Shown one piece after another: positions 54,734-63,333 of a DNA stretch of 64,000 nucleotides. The position numbers were made by a program, and so were the translations under genes. Within the stretch, counting starts at the first letter, position 1, and every line of letters starts with the position of its first letter. The notes below the pieces were generated by a model. It ran no database searches. It was given only the letters and a program-made list of their open reading frames with translations, and had not been told where the DNA came from. Location of the stretch: NCBI RefSeq assembly GCF_019392335.1, contig NZ_JAHXRQ010000004.1, positions 1 to 64,000 on the forward strand, in the 5' to 3' direction. This DNA comes from Mameliella sp. CS4 (GTDB lineage Bacteria; Pseudomonadota; Alphaproteobacteria; Rhodobacterales; Rhodobacteraceae).

Positions 54734-55519
54734 TCATGCCGCTTCTCCGGTGGCGCGGTGCAACGCAGTCGATGCCAGCCGGCAATAGCGCGCGTATTCC
54801 ACCGAGGTGCGGAACTCTTCGCTGCGCGGATAGGGGGCGTCCACGGTCAGTTCTTCGATCACACGCCCGGGGCGCGCTGCCATGACGACCACCCGGTCGG
54901 ACAGAAAGACGCTTTCAAAGACCGAATGGGTGACGAAGATCACCGTGCAGCCGATCTTTTCGCGCAGGCTCAACAGGTCGTTGTTCAGCTTGAACCGCGT
55001 GATTTCGTCCAGCGCGGCAAAGGGTTCGTCCATCAGGATCAGCCGGGGTTTCGTGACCAGCGCCCGGGCGATGGAGACCCGCATCTTCATGCCGCCGGAC
55101 AGTTCGCGCGGAAAGGCGCGCTGGAATTTCTCCAACCCGACAAGACGGAGCACCTCCAGCACCTCGTCGCGTACCTCGGCAAAGGGCACACCCCGGATGC
55201 GGAACGGCAGGTAGACGTTGTCCATCACCTGCGCCCAGGGCATCAGCGTCGGTTCCTGGAACACCACGCCCAGGTTCCCGGATCCATTGTCGCTGGCCCA
55301 GTCGATCCGGCCCGATGTCGGCTGCATCAGTCCCGTCACCAGTTTCAGCGCCGTCGACTTGCCGCAGCCCGACGGCCCCAGAAGTGAGATGAAATCGCCT
55401 TCGTTGACGGTCAGGTTCATGTTGCGCAAGGCGATGACGCCGCCGTGGAATGTCTTTTCCACCTGCGCCATCCTGAGCAGTTCAGGGCGTTGGCCCAAGG
55501 GTTGGCGGGACGGTGTCAT
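54734..55519 (-). CDS. ABC transporter ATP-binding protein (SsuB/ThiZ-type)
   Basis: A 261-residue ATPase with Walker A GPSGCGKST (about residues 48-56), Q-loop VVFQEPTLMPWAQV, signature LSGGMKMRVSIARAL and Walker B LILMDEPFAALD, matching the TauB/SsuB/ThiZ group. It starts 47 bases after the binding-protein gene and is separated from the permease gene by the twin palindromes. Confidence 0.93.
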   Translation of the reverse strand: MTPSRQPLGQRPELLRMAQVEKTFHGGVIALRNMNLTVNEGDFISLLGPSGCGKSTALKLVTGLMQPTSGRIDWASDNGSGNLGVVFQEPTLMPWAQVMDNVYLPFRIRGVPFAEVRDEVLEVLRLVGLEKFQRAFPRELSGGMKMRVSIARALVTKPRLILMDEPFAALDEITRFKLNNDLLSLREKIGCTVIFVTHSVFESVFLSDRVVVMAARPGRVIEELTVDAPYPRSEEFRTSVEYARYCRLASTALHRATGEAA

Positions 55520-55566
55520 CGCATCGCTGTCCCGGGTCGCGGTTGGGGCGCGGCCCGGGCCTTTCC

Positions 55567-56556
55567 TTACTTGAGGTCCATCCCCACGCCCTTGCCCACG
55601 AATTCGGTGGTATAGGCTGATTTCCAGTCGACCTCGCCGATCACCCCGGCTTCGACCATCTTGGCGTAGAAATCGCCCACCTTCTCGTCAGTGATGACGC
55701 CGATGCCCGCCTCCAGCGTATCGCCGGAATCGACGATGCCGTTTTCCTTCATCTTCTCGATGGCAAAGGCGATCTTGTCGTCGGTCATCTCGGGGTTGTC
55801 AGCCTTGATCAGCGCGTTGGCGGCGGAATTGTCGCCATACAGATAGGTGTACCAGCCCTTGATCGAGGCATCGACGAAACAGCTCACCTCCTCGGGTTTC
55901 TCGGCGATCGTGTCGGCCATGACCTCGACAGTCGTGGCATAGGTGGAATAACCCGCGTCGGCGATCAGGAAGACATCCGGCACAAAGCCGCCCTCCTTTT
56001 CCACCAGGTAAGGCTCGGACGACAGGTAGCCCTGCATCCCGGCATTCTCATTCGCCAGGAACGGCCCGGGATTGAAGGTATAGGGCTGGCGCTGCTCCGC
56101 GGTGAACCCGTAGGCCGCCATCATCCACTGGTAGTAGGACTGATAGCCGTTGTCGCCGATCAGCAGGTCCAGCGCCTTGAGATCCTCAAAGCTCTCGGCC
56201 TTGCCCGGATGGGTCACGATGACCTGCGGGTGCTTCTGAAAGATCGCCGCGACGGAAACCACCGGGATGCCTTCCTGCACGGCATTGAAGGCCTGCAGCA
56301 GGTCGCCGCCCATGTGATAGTCGATCCGCCCGGCCAGAAGCAGCGCGCGGTTGTTCACCTGCGGGCCGCCCGGCAGGATCGAAACCTTCAGCCCGCAGGC
56401 CTCGTAGCTGCCATCGGCCACGGCCTGGTAAAAGCCGCCGTGCTCGGCCTGGGCCAGCCAATTGGTGCCAAAGGCGACCTCGGTCATGTGGCTTTCGGCA
56501 AAGGCGGGCGCGGCAAGAGTGCCTGCCGTGGCACATGCAAGGGCAGTGAACTTCAT
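55567..56556 (-). CDS. NMT1/THI5-like ABC substrate-binding protein
   Basis: A 329-residue periplasmic binding protein with signal KFTALACATAGTLAAPAFA and the NMT1/THI5 pattern GTNWLAQAEHGGFYQAVADG near the mature start. This family binds pyrimidines (such as HMP), riboflavin-like or sulfonate ligands. The ATG at 56556 opens the signal peptide and follows AGAGAGG; the frame upstream to 56820 is not coding. It is first in the operon and divergent from ridA, so the promoter lies in 56557-56791. Confidence 0.92.
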   Translation of the reverse strand: MKFTALACATAGTLAAPAFAESHMTEVAFGTNWLAQAEHGGFYQAVADGSYEACGLKVSILPGGPQVNNRALLLAGRIDYHMGGDLLQAFNAVQEGIPVVSVAAIFQKHPQVIVTHPGKAESFEDLKALDLLIGDNGYQSYYQWMMAAYGFTAEQRQPYTFNPGPFLANENAGMQGYLSSEPYLVEKEGGFVPDVFLIADAGYSTYATTVEVMADTIAEKPEEVSCFVDASIKGWYTYLYGDNSAANALIKADNPEMTDDKIAFAIEKMKENGIVDSGDTLEAGIGVITDEKVGDFYAKMVEAGVIGEVDWKSAYTTEFVGKGVGMDLK

Positions 56557-56791
56557 GGGGGACCTCTCTGTCGCGGTTTTTGTGTCGTTGCGCAGAGCGT
56601 GAGAGCGCGCCCCGCTCCGGGCAATCGGCATCGCTGACCGGATGGTCCATTCCCTCGGGTCTGCGCACAGAATTCGTGCAGGCCCGGGCCGCGCGATGAA
56701 TTTTGCAGCGCCCGGAAAGCGTGTCTCGCGGGTGAACTGGTCAATCCGGACCCCAGGGGCCAATCTGACCCCGCACAACGGAGCGCCGGAT

Positions 56792-57178
56792 ATGCCCATC
56801 GACAGCCTGATCCCCGACACGATCGCCGCCCCTTTCGCACGCTATGCCCACGGCGTCGCGACCGAAACCCTCGTTCTGACATCCGGTCAGTTGCCGCTGG
56901 CCCCGGACGGCACGATCCCCGAGGACCCCGAGGCGCAGGCCGCACTCTGTTTCGCCAATATCGACGCCATCCTTGCAGCGGGCGGAACATCCAAACATCA
57001 CGCCCTGCGCATCAACGCCTATGTCACGCACCGGGATCACATGCAGGGCTACATGGCCGCCCGCGACGCCTGGTTGGCGGACGCGCGTGTGCTGCCCGCC
57101 TCGACCCTGATGATTGTCTCGGGTTTTACCCGCCCCGAATTCCTGGTCGAAGTCGAAGTCACCGCCCTGCGCCCCTGA
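56792..57178 (+). CDS. RidA-family enamine/imine deaminase
   Basis: A 128-residue YjgF/RidA protein: LTSGQLPLAPDGTIPEDPEAQ, CFANIDAILAAGG, the RINAYVTHRDHM segment and C-terminal VEVEVTAL. Members hydrolyse reactive enamines or amino-acrylate-like intermediates, as in pyrimidine breakdown. GGAG precedes the ATG. Its position beside the heterocycle operon suggests it removes a toxic intermediate of that pathway. Confidence 0.92.
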   Translation: MPIDSLIPDTIAAPFARYAHGVATETLVLTSGQLPLAPDGTIPEDPEAQAALCFANIDAILAAGGTSKHHALRINAYVTHRDHMQGYMAARDAWLADARVLPASTLMIVSGFTRPEFLVEVEVTALRP

Positions 57179-57231
57179 TCCGATTGCACTCTGCCAGCCG
57201 CCCTGAAAGAGTGGCGCCCAAAGAGAGTGCC

Positions 57232-58365
57232 ATGACCGCCTTCCGTTTCATCCATGCCTCGGACCTGCACCTGGGCCGCCGGTTCGCCAACATCCCCCAG
57301 CCCGAGGATGGCAACATCCGCGGGCGCCTGATGGAGGCGCGCCACGGCGTGATCGCGCGGCTGGCACAGGCCGCGCGCGACCACGGTGCGGCGCATGTCC
57401 TGCTGGCAGGCGACACTTTCGACACGGCCACGCCCTCGCCCTCGGTTCTGCGCCAGGCGCTGACCGCGATGGCCGAGGACCTGGACCTGACATGGTGGCT
57501 CCTGCCCGGCAACCACGACAACCTGACCAATGCCGAACCGCTCTGGGAACGGCTTTCGGCCGAGGCGCCCGCGACTGTTCGCCCGCTGCTGGATGCCACG
57601 CCCCGGATGATGACCGAGACCGCCTGCCTGCTGCCGGCCCCGGTCACGCACCGCGCCCCGGGGCGCGACCTGACCGAAGGGCTTGGTGCCATGCCCTCGC
57701 CCGATGGGGCATTTCGGATCGCGCTGGCGCACGGCGGCGTCACCGATTTCGAGGACACCGGCGCCCATATCCCGCCCGACCGCGCCGCACGCGCACGGCT
57801 GGACTACCTTGCGTTGGGCGACTGGCACGGGCGGTTGCAGATCGACGCCCGCACGCATTACCCCGGCACGCCCGAGCAGGACCGGTTCAAACACGGACGG
57901 CGGGGCCTGTGCCTTGCTGTCAGCATTGACATCCCCGGCGCCACGCCAGAGGTCACGGAGGTCGAGACCGGCCAGTTCTGGTGGACCGAGGCGGACCTGC
58001 CGGTGCAGGCCGGGCTGGATACGGCGGCGGCGCTGGACAGGCTTCTGCCCCCGAGCGGGCGCCGCGACGTGCTGATGCGGGTGCGGGCCACCGGCTGGGC
58101 CAGCCTTGCACAGCGGGCCGACCTCGTCCGGGCGATCCATGCCGCCGCGCCGGATTTTGCCTGGCTGACATTGAACGCCGAAGCGCTGGGCGCGCTGCTG
58201 GATGACGTGGATCTTGATACGATCGACCACGCGGGCGCCCTGCGACAGGCCGCCGAGACGCTCAAGACCGAGGCCGAGAACCCCGACCTCTCTGCCGAGG
58301 ACCGTGGCGTTGCCGCCGAAGCGCTGGCCCGGCTGTATGCCTATGTGACGGAGCAGCCCGCGTGA
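57232..58365 (+). CDS. SbcD/YhaO-like DNA exonuclease
   Basis: A 377-residue calcineurin-like phosphoesterase with the Mre11/SbcD motifs ASDLHLGRRF, LLAGDTFDTA, LPGNHDNL, ALAHGGV and LGDWHGR, which bind two metals. Sequence and length resemble Bacillus YhaO more than E. coli SbcD. The ATG at 57232 is used because the first metal motif follows immediately. Its stop overlaps the GTG of the ATPase gene. Confidence 0.9.
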   Translation: MTAFRFIHASDLHLGRRFANIPQPEDGNIRGRLMEARHGVIARLAQAARDHGAAHVLLAGDTFDTATPSPSVLRQALTAMAEDLDLTWWLLPGNHDNLTNAEPLWERLSAEAPATVRPLLDATPRMMTETACLLPAPVTHRAPGRDLTEGLGAMPSPDGAFRIALAHGGVTDFEDTGAHIPPDRAARARLDYLALGDWHGRLQIDARTHYPGTPEQDRFKHGRRGLCLAVSIDIPGATPEVTEVETGQFWWTEADLPVQAGLDTAAALDRLLPPSGRRDVLMRVRATGWASLAQRADLVRAIHAAAPDFAWLTLNAEALGALLDDVDLDTIDHAGALRQAAETLKTEAENPDLSAEDRGVAAEALARLYAYVTEQPA

Positions 58366-60977
58366 AACTCCGCCGGATCGCCGTCCAGAACCTGCGCCGC
58401 TTCACCGCGCCCGTCCAGATCGAGGGGCTGGCCGATGGGCTGAACGTGCTCAGCGCCCCGAACGAACAGGGCAAGTCGACTCTCTTTGACGGACTGCAGG
58501 CTCTTTTCTTTACCCCGCACGGCGGCAGCGGCAAGGAGATCAAGGCGCTTCAGCCCCATGCCAGGGGCGCGCCCGAGGTGCTGGCAGAGATCGAGACGCC
58601 CAAGGGGCGGTTTACCCTGGCCAAACGCTGGCTGTCGAAACCCCGCGCCCATGTCTGGCAGGACGGGCGCCTGATCGCCCAGGCCGATGCCGCCGAGGCC
58701 TGGATTTCGCAACTGGCCGCCGCCGATGCGGGCGGGCCTGCGGGATTGCTCTGGGTGCGGCAGGGGCTGACCGGTTTCGACGAAAGCGGGAAAAAGGCGC
58801 AGGACATGGCCCGCGAGGCGCGGCGCGACCTGCTGTCCTCCATCGCCGGAGAGGTCGACACGATGACCGGGGGGGCGCGCATGGACGCCGCGCTGAAACG
58901 CTGCCGCGAGGAACTGGGCCGCTATGCGACCGCCACCGGACGGCCGCTGAAAACCGGCCCCTGGAAAGCGGCGCAGGACCGGGTCGAGGAACTGCAAGCC
59001 GAACACGACAGGCTGGATCAGGTTGTGGCAGAGCTTCGGCACGACCTGAGCGCCCGCGCCCGCGCCCGGTCTGAGCTGGCAGAGCTGACCGATCCCGAGG
59101 CCAGCGCGCGCCGCCAGTCCCGGCTGACCGAGGCACAGGCGGCGCAGGCCAATGCCGAACGCCACGCGGCCCGGCTCGACACGCTAAATCGAGCCGCCGA
59201 GACGGCGCGCTTGCGGCTCGACGGGCTGGACAGCCGCCGCAAGGCGCGTGCCGCCGCGCTGGCCGAACGCGACGAGGCGGCCCGGGCCACGCAGGCCGCC
59301 GGGACGCGACAGGCAGAGGCCGAGACAGCGCAGGCCGAGGCCGAGCGCGCCGCATTGCAGGCCAGAGACGCCCTGAAAACCGCCCGCGCCCGCCTGGCCA
59401 AGGTGGAAACCGAACTGCGCAGCGCACAGCAGGCCCGGCACGCCCGCGAGGCAGAGCATCAGCGCAAGGAACTGACCCAGCGCATCGCCCAGGCCGAGGA
59501 CCTGCGCCAGCAGGCCGACGCGACCCGCCGCGAGGCCGGGCAAGGCCCCGACGCCAAGGCCATCGACCAACTGGAACGGCTTGCCCGTGCGCTGGAACAG
59601 GCCCGCGCCCTGCAGGCCGCCAGCGCCGCGCGACTGGAAATCTCGTACGCGGCAGGCCGCGAAGGGGCGATCACCCTGGACGGCCAGCCCCTGCCCGGCG
59701 GCAAGGCGCTGCCGATTCTGCGTGTCACGGCGCTGGATCTGCCCGGTCTCGGCAGGTTGACCGTCACCCCCGGAGATACCGGCGATGACACGGGCGTGGA
59801 CAGCGCCGCCGAGGCTCTGGCGGGTGCGCTTCGCCAACACGGTCTGACCGATATCGAGACCGCCCGCCAGGCCGCCCGGGCGCGGAGTGAGGCCGCGCGC
59901 CGCCTGTCCGAGATCACCGCCACCCTGCACGCGCTGGCCCCGGACGGCGCAGAGGCCCTGCGCCAGCGTCTCGCCGCCCTGCCCGCTCCGCTGCCAGAGG
60001 ATGCGCCCGAACCGCCCACCTTGGACGCAGCAGAAGCCGCGCTTCGTCAGGCCGACACCACCCGGCAAGAGGCGGAAATCCAGGCCGAGACGGCCCGCGA
60101 CACGCTTGAGGCCGCGCGCACCGAAACCGCCCGCGCCCTTGCCGGCGCTCAGGCCGCGACCGACCGCCTGACCCGGGCCGAAACCGCCCTGGCACAGGCG
60201 CCCGAGACCTCCGAGGCAGAGCTTGCCGCCGCGCAAGACGAGCTATCAAAAGCCGAAGAGGCCCGCGCAAAGGCCGCCGCCGAAGCGCCCGACCTTGAAA
60301 GCACGCGGGCCGCGCTGTCCCGCGCGCAATCGGCGGAGACCTCCGCGCAAGAGGCCATCGCACGGCTGAACCTCGATCTTGCCCGGCTGGACGAACGGGT
60401 GCGCCGCAGCGCCGAGGGCGCCGTCGAGGAACGACTGGCCGATCTTGTGCAGGATCTTGCGACCGCAGAGGCCGACCTTGCCCGGATCACCCGGGACGTG
60501 GCGGTGCTTCGCCGGCTCGAAAGCGCGCTGGAAAGCGCGCGGATCGCCGCTCGGGATCGCTATTTCACCCCTGTTGCCAATGCCTTGCGCCCCCTTCTTC
60601 ACCTTCTCTGGCCAGAGGCGCAACTGGATTGGGACGATGCCGAGCTGCTGCCCCGGCACCTGATCCGGGAGGGTGCAGAGGAACCGATCGACATCCTCTC
60701 CGGCGGCACCCAGGAACAACTGGCGCTGCTGGTCCGGCTGGCCTTTGCCCGGCTTCTGGCGCAGGACGGACGCGCGGCGCCGGTAATCCTGGACGATGCG
60801 CTGGTCTATACCGACGATGACCGGATCGAACGCATGTTCGACGCGCTCCACCGCCAGGCCTCGGACGTGCAGATCCTTGTCCTGACCTGCCGCCAGCGCG
60901 CCTTTCGCGACCTCGGCGGGCAGCAATTGCAGATCCGCGCGATGGATCCCGCGCCCGACAGCCTGCTCGAGCGATAA
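58362..60977 (+). CDS. SbcC/YhaN-like SMC-type ATPase without a zinc hook
   Basis: An 871-residue AAA ATPase with Walker A APNEQGKST (about 33-41) and a long Ala/Glu/Arg-rich coiled coil. A globular interruption lies at about 425-475 (LEISYAAGREGAITLDGQ, PILRVTALDLPGLGRLTV), followed by a second coiled coil. The signature DILSGGTQEQLALL and Walker B AAPVILDDALVYTDDD are C-terminal. The Rad50/SbcC CxxC hook is absent; only two Cys occur in the protein and neither is in the coil centre. The start is GTG overlapping the nuclease stop. Confidence 0.9.
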   Translation: MKLRRIAVQNLRRFTAPVQIEGLADGLNVLSAPNEQGKSTLFDGLQALFFTPHGGSGKEIKALQPHARGAPEVLAEIETPKGRFTLAKRWLSKPRAHVWQDGRLIAQADAAEAWISQLAAADAGGPAGLLWVRQGLTGFDESGKKAQDMAREARRDLLSSIAGEVDTMTGGARMDAALKRCREELGRYATATGRPLKTGPWKAAQDRVEELQAEHDRLDQVVAELRHDLSARARARSELAELTDPEASARRQSRLTEAQAAQANAERHAARLDTLNRAAETARLRLDGLDSRRKARAAALAERDEAARATQAAGTRQAEAETAQAEAERAALQARDALKTARARLAKVETELRSAQQARHAREAEHQRKELTQRIAQAEDLRQQADATRREAGQGPDAKAIDQLERLARALEQARALQAASAARLEISYAAGREGAITLDGQPLPGGKALPILRVTALDLPGLGRLTVTPGDTGDDTGVDSAAEALAGALRQHGLTDIETARQAARARSEAARRLSEITATLHALAPDGAEALRQRLAALPAPLPEDAPEPPTLDAAEAALRQADTTRQEAEIQAETARDTLEAARTETARALAGAQAATDRLTRAETALAQAPETSEAELAAAQDELSKAEEARAKAAAEAPDLESTRAALSRAQSAETSAQEAIARLNLDLARLDERVRRSAEGAVEERLADLVQDLATAEADLARITRDVAVLRRLESALESARIAARDRYFTPVANALRPLLHLLWPEAQLDWDDAELLPRHLIREGAEEPIDILSGGTQEQLALLVRLAFARLLAQDGRAAPVILDDALVYTDDDRIERMFDALHRQASDVQILVLTCRQRAFRDLGGQQLQIRAMDPAPDSLLER

Positions 60978-61048
60978 GCGCCCGGCCTCCGACCGGAAAT
61001 CTCTGAAAGAAAACAGCGGTGCCGCGCCGGACACAGACGAATCCCCCT

Positions 61049-61076
61049 TTGCAAGCGGGTCGGGCATCCCTATATT
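61049..61076 (+). promoter_or_regulatory. Sigma-70-type promoter of the tmRNA gene
   Basis: A -35-like TTGCAA (61049-61054) and -10-like TATATT (61071-61076) are separated by 16 bases. This predicts a start at about 61083, where the acceptor part of the tmRNA appears to begin. Confidence 0.75.
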
Positions 61077-61082
61077 CGTTCT

Positions 61083-61395
61083 GTCCCTTCGGGGACTATG
61101 GGCATAAACGCGCATGTAATAAACGGATCGGACCCGGGGGCGGTACCCGGCGGCTCCACCATATATCCTTTGTTGGAGGATCATGGGGCCGAAACAGGAT
61201 CGACGAACGCGTAAAGATGTAGCTTTGTCCCGGTGAGATACCACCGTTATCGGTTCACAAAGTACAATTGCCAACAACAATCGTGCTCCGGTTGCTCTGG
61301 CTGCGTAAGCAGTTAGAAATACCGAAATCTAAGCCCTTGCGCCTAGCAGCGTAAGGCGGGGTTCGCAGGCACCTGGCAACAGAAGCCTGCACTTT
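61083..61395 (+). ncRNA. ssrA: Circularly permuted two-piece tmRNA
   Basis: tmRNA rescues stalled ribosomes and tags the nascent peptide. Alphaproteobacteria use a permuted gene processed into two RNAs, and that is seen here. The acceptor piece comes first and ends CGGCTCCACCA at 61161. After a short spacer (61162-61184) the coding piece starts GGGGCCGAAACAGGATCGAC at 61185. GGGGCCG and CGGCTCC pair over seven positions to rebuild the acceptor stem. The tag frame at 61270-61308 reads ANNNRAPVALAA followed by TAA. The 3' boundary is approximate, after the GCAGGC...GCCTGC stem. Confidence 0.93.
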
Positions 61396-61574
61396 ATCCC
61401 CACAGAAGACATCCCCACAGATGACGCAGCCCCCGAGTGGATGGTGCCAACCGTGCAGCAACCCGGCGCCGCAGCGGATCATTCCGGAGATGCCGCCGCC
61501 ACGTGCCTCGTCGCACCGGCATTTGCCCACCCGCCTTCAGGTCGGCAATGAGTGCGGTTCAGCGTCGCGCGCGC

Positions 61575-63206
61575 CTATAGCAAGCTGCTGTCTGCCAATT
61601 CCGCTTCGGCGCGGGCGACTGACACGGTCTCGCCCCGTTCGACGGCGCGGCGTTCCCGTCCCATCAACTCGCCCCGGATCTCACGCAGCAGGTGGCGATG
61701 GTTGGCCGCCCGGTTGGTGAATTGCGCCAGTTTCGCACGGTTCCTGGCGACGAAATCCCACCAACGGTCCTCGTCCAGGGCATAGCCAGCCGCGAAATTC
61801 TCTGCCTTGAAGCCCATGTCGTAGACACGTTTCCCCAGCAATACAGCGTGGTAGACCTGCGGCGAAAACAGAACGGCAGAGTCGAGATCCCCCGCCTGCG
61901 GCAGGGTGTGGCGCCAAAGCGCCAGATTCTCGGCCAGCGCGTCGGATACTTTCAGCTCTTCGCGCGCGTCGATCCAGTACTGGCTGTCGGTCCGGTTGCC
62001 GAGCGCGTAGTGCAGGCAAATGAAATCACGCACCTCGTCGTAAAGCCGTTCCATCTGGCGGTTGTATCGCGCGCGCAGCGGGTCGGGATAGCTGGTATCC
62101 GGAAAGTAGGTGATGAGCTGGCGCACGGACATGTCGACCAGGTGAATGGCCGTCGATTCCAGCGGCTCTATGAACCCGCTCGACAGGCCTACGGCAACGC
62201 AGTTTCGAACCCAGTTCTGCCGGTTGCGCCCGACGCGCATGGGGATCACCCGCGGTTCCAGCCCCTCGCCCGCGGGACCGACCCATTGCATGAATTCATC
62301 CCGCGCCGCCTCGTCCGTCCGGTGGGCGCTGGAATAGACGTAGCCGGTGCCGACGCGGTTATAGAGCGGCACCCGCCAGGTCCAGCCCGCGCCAAGCGCC
62401 GTCGACCGCGTCATCGGCTCGATATCGTCGGTCAGATGCGGCACCTGCACTGCCATCGCCCGGTCGTTGGCCAGGTATTTGGAGTAGCTGAGGAATTCGC
62501 TCCCCAGTGCCTGATTGATGATCAGTCCACGAAACCCGGTGCAATCCAGCACCAGCTCGACCGCGTGCCGCCCGCCCTTTTCCAGGTGCAGCGCCGCGAC
62601 ATCACCCGTTTCGCTCAGCTCGACCTCTTGCAGGTTGTCGTAGACGTGATGAACACCGCGCGCGACGCAGGTCTCACGCAAAAGCGCCGCGAATTTCCCC
62701 GCGTCGAGATGATAGGCAAAACCGGGGCCACGAGGATATTCGCCCGCCCGAAAAGGGCGCGGGCCGCGCATCTCCTCGCGCAGATCAAGGCACGGCGAGA
62801 AAAGCTGTGCGAATTCAAGATCTCCCGCGCCGTACTTGAGGTAATAGGCCGCCAGCGGCACCCCATCGATCGGCGGCGGCGGGTCAAACGGGTTGACGTA
62901 GCGGATCGGCGCGCCGGTCTCGTCCACGTTCCAGTGATCGAACAGAACGCCCAGCTTGAACGAACTGTTGCAGCAGCGAAAGAACTGCGCTTCCGATATC
63001 CCGCAGTCGGCCAGCGTGCGCGGCATGTTGGGCACCGTCGCCTCACCCACGCCGACCGTCGGGATATCCGGCGATTCGATCAGCGTGATCTCGATGGCGT
63101 CCTGCTGCGGGCGTTTCTCACACAGAAGACTGTTGAGCAGCGCGGCGGCCAGCCAGCCGGCCGTGCCACCCCCGACAATGGTGATGTTGCGGATTGGTGC
63201 CGTCAT
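61575..63206 (-). CDS. Tryptophan halogenase-family flavoprotein
   Basis: A 543-residue FAD-dependent halogenase-like protein: nucleotide motif GGGTAGW (residues 12-18), Lys84 in SSFKLGVLF at the position of the catalytic Lys of PrnA-type enzymes, and GWTWRVPL (about 273-280) for the WxWxIP signature. Length fits tryptophan-type halogenases. GAGGGGGACTGGGC precedes the ATG. No flavin reductase, NRPS or tryptophan-modifying genes are nearby, so substrate and halogenating activity are unproven; many marine bacteria carry such orphans. Confidence 0.88.
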   Translation of the reverse strand: MTAPIRNITIVGGGTAGWLAAALLNSLLCEKRPQQDAIEITLIESPDIPTVGVGEATVPNMPRTLADCGISEAQFFRCCNSSFKLGVLFDHWNVDETGAPIRYVNPFDPPPPIDGVPLAAYYLKYGAGDLEFAQLFSPCLDLREEMRGPRPFRAGEYPRGPGFAYHLDAGKFAALLRETCVARGVHHVYDNLQEVELSETGDVAALHLEKGGRHAVELVLDCTGFRGLIINQALGSEFLSYSKYLANDRAMAVQVPHLTDDIEPMTRSTALGAGWTWRVPLYNRVGTGYVYSSAHRTDEAARDEFMQWVGPAGEGLEPRVIPMRVGRNRQNWVRNCVAVGLSSGFIEPLESTAIHLVDMSVRQLITYFPDTSYPDPLRARYNRQMERLYDEVRDFICLHYALGNRTDSQYWIDAREELKVSDALAENLALWRHTLPQAGDLDSAVLFSPQVYHAVLLGKRVYDMGFKAENFAAGYALDEDRWWDFVARNRAKLAQFTNRAANHRHLLREIRGELMGRERRAVERGETVSVARAEAELADSSLL

Positions 63207-63333
63207 GCCCAGTCCCCCTCGCAGGCTTTGAGGACCAGCCTACCCCAGCCCGGGCACAAAGCAATCCCGGCCCTTGACCCCGCGCGCAGGCCTGTCACAC
63301 CCGCGTCGTCCACCGCTGCTAGGCCACGCCTCC

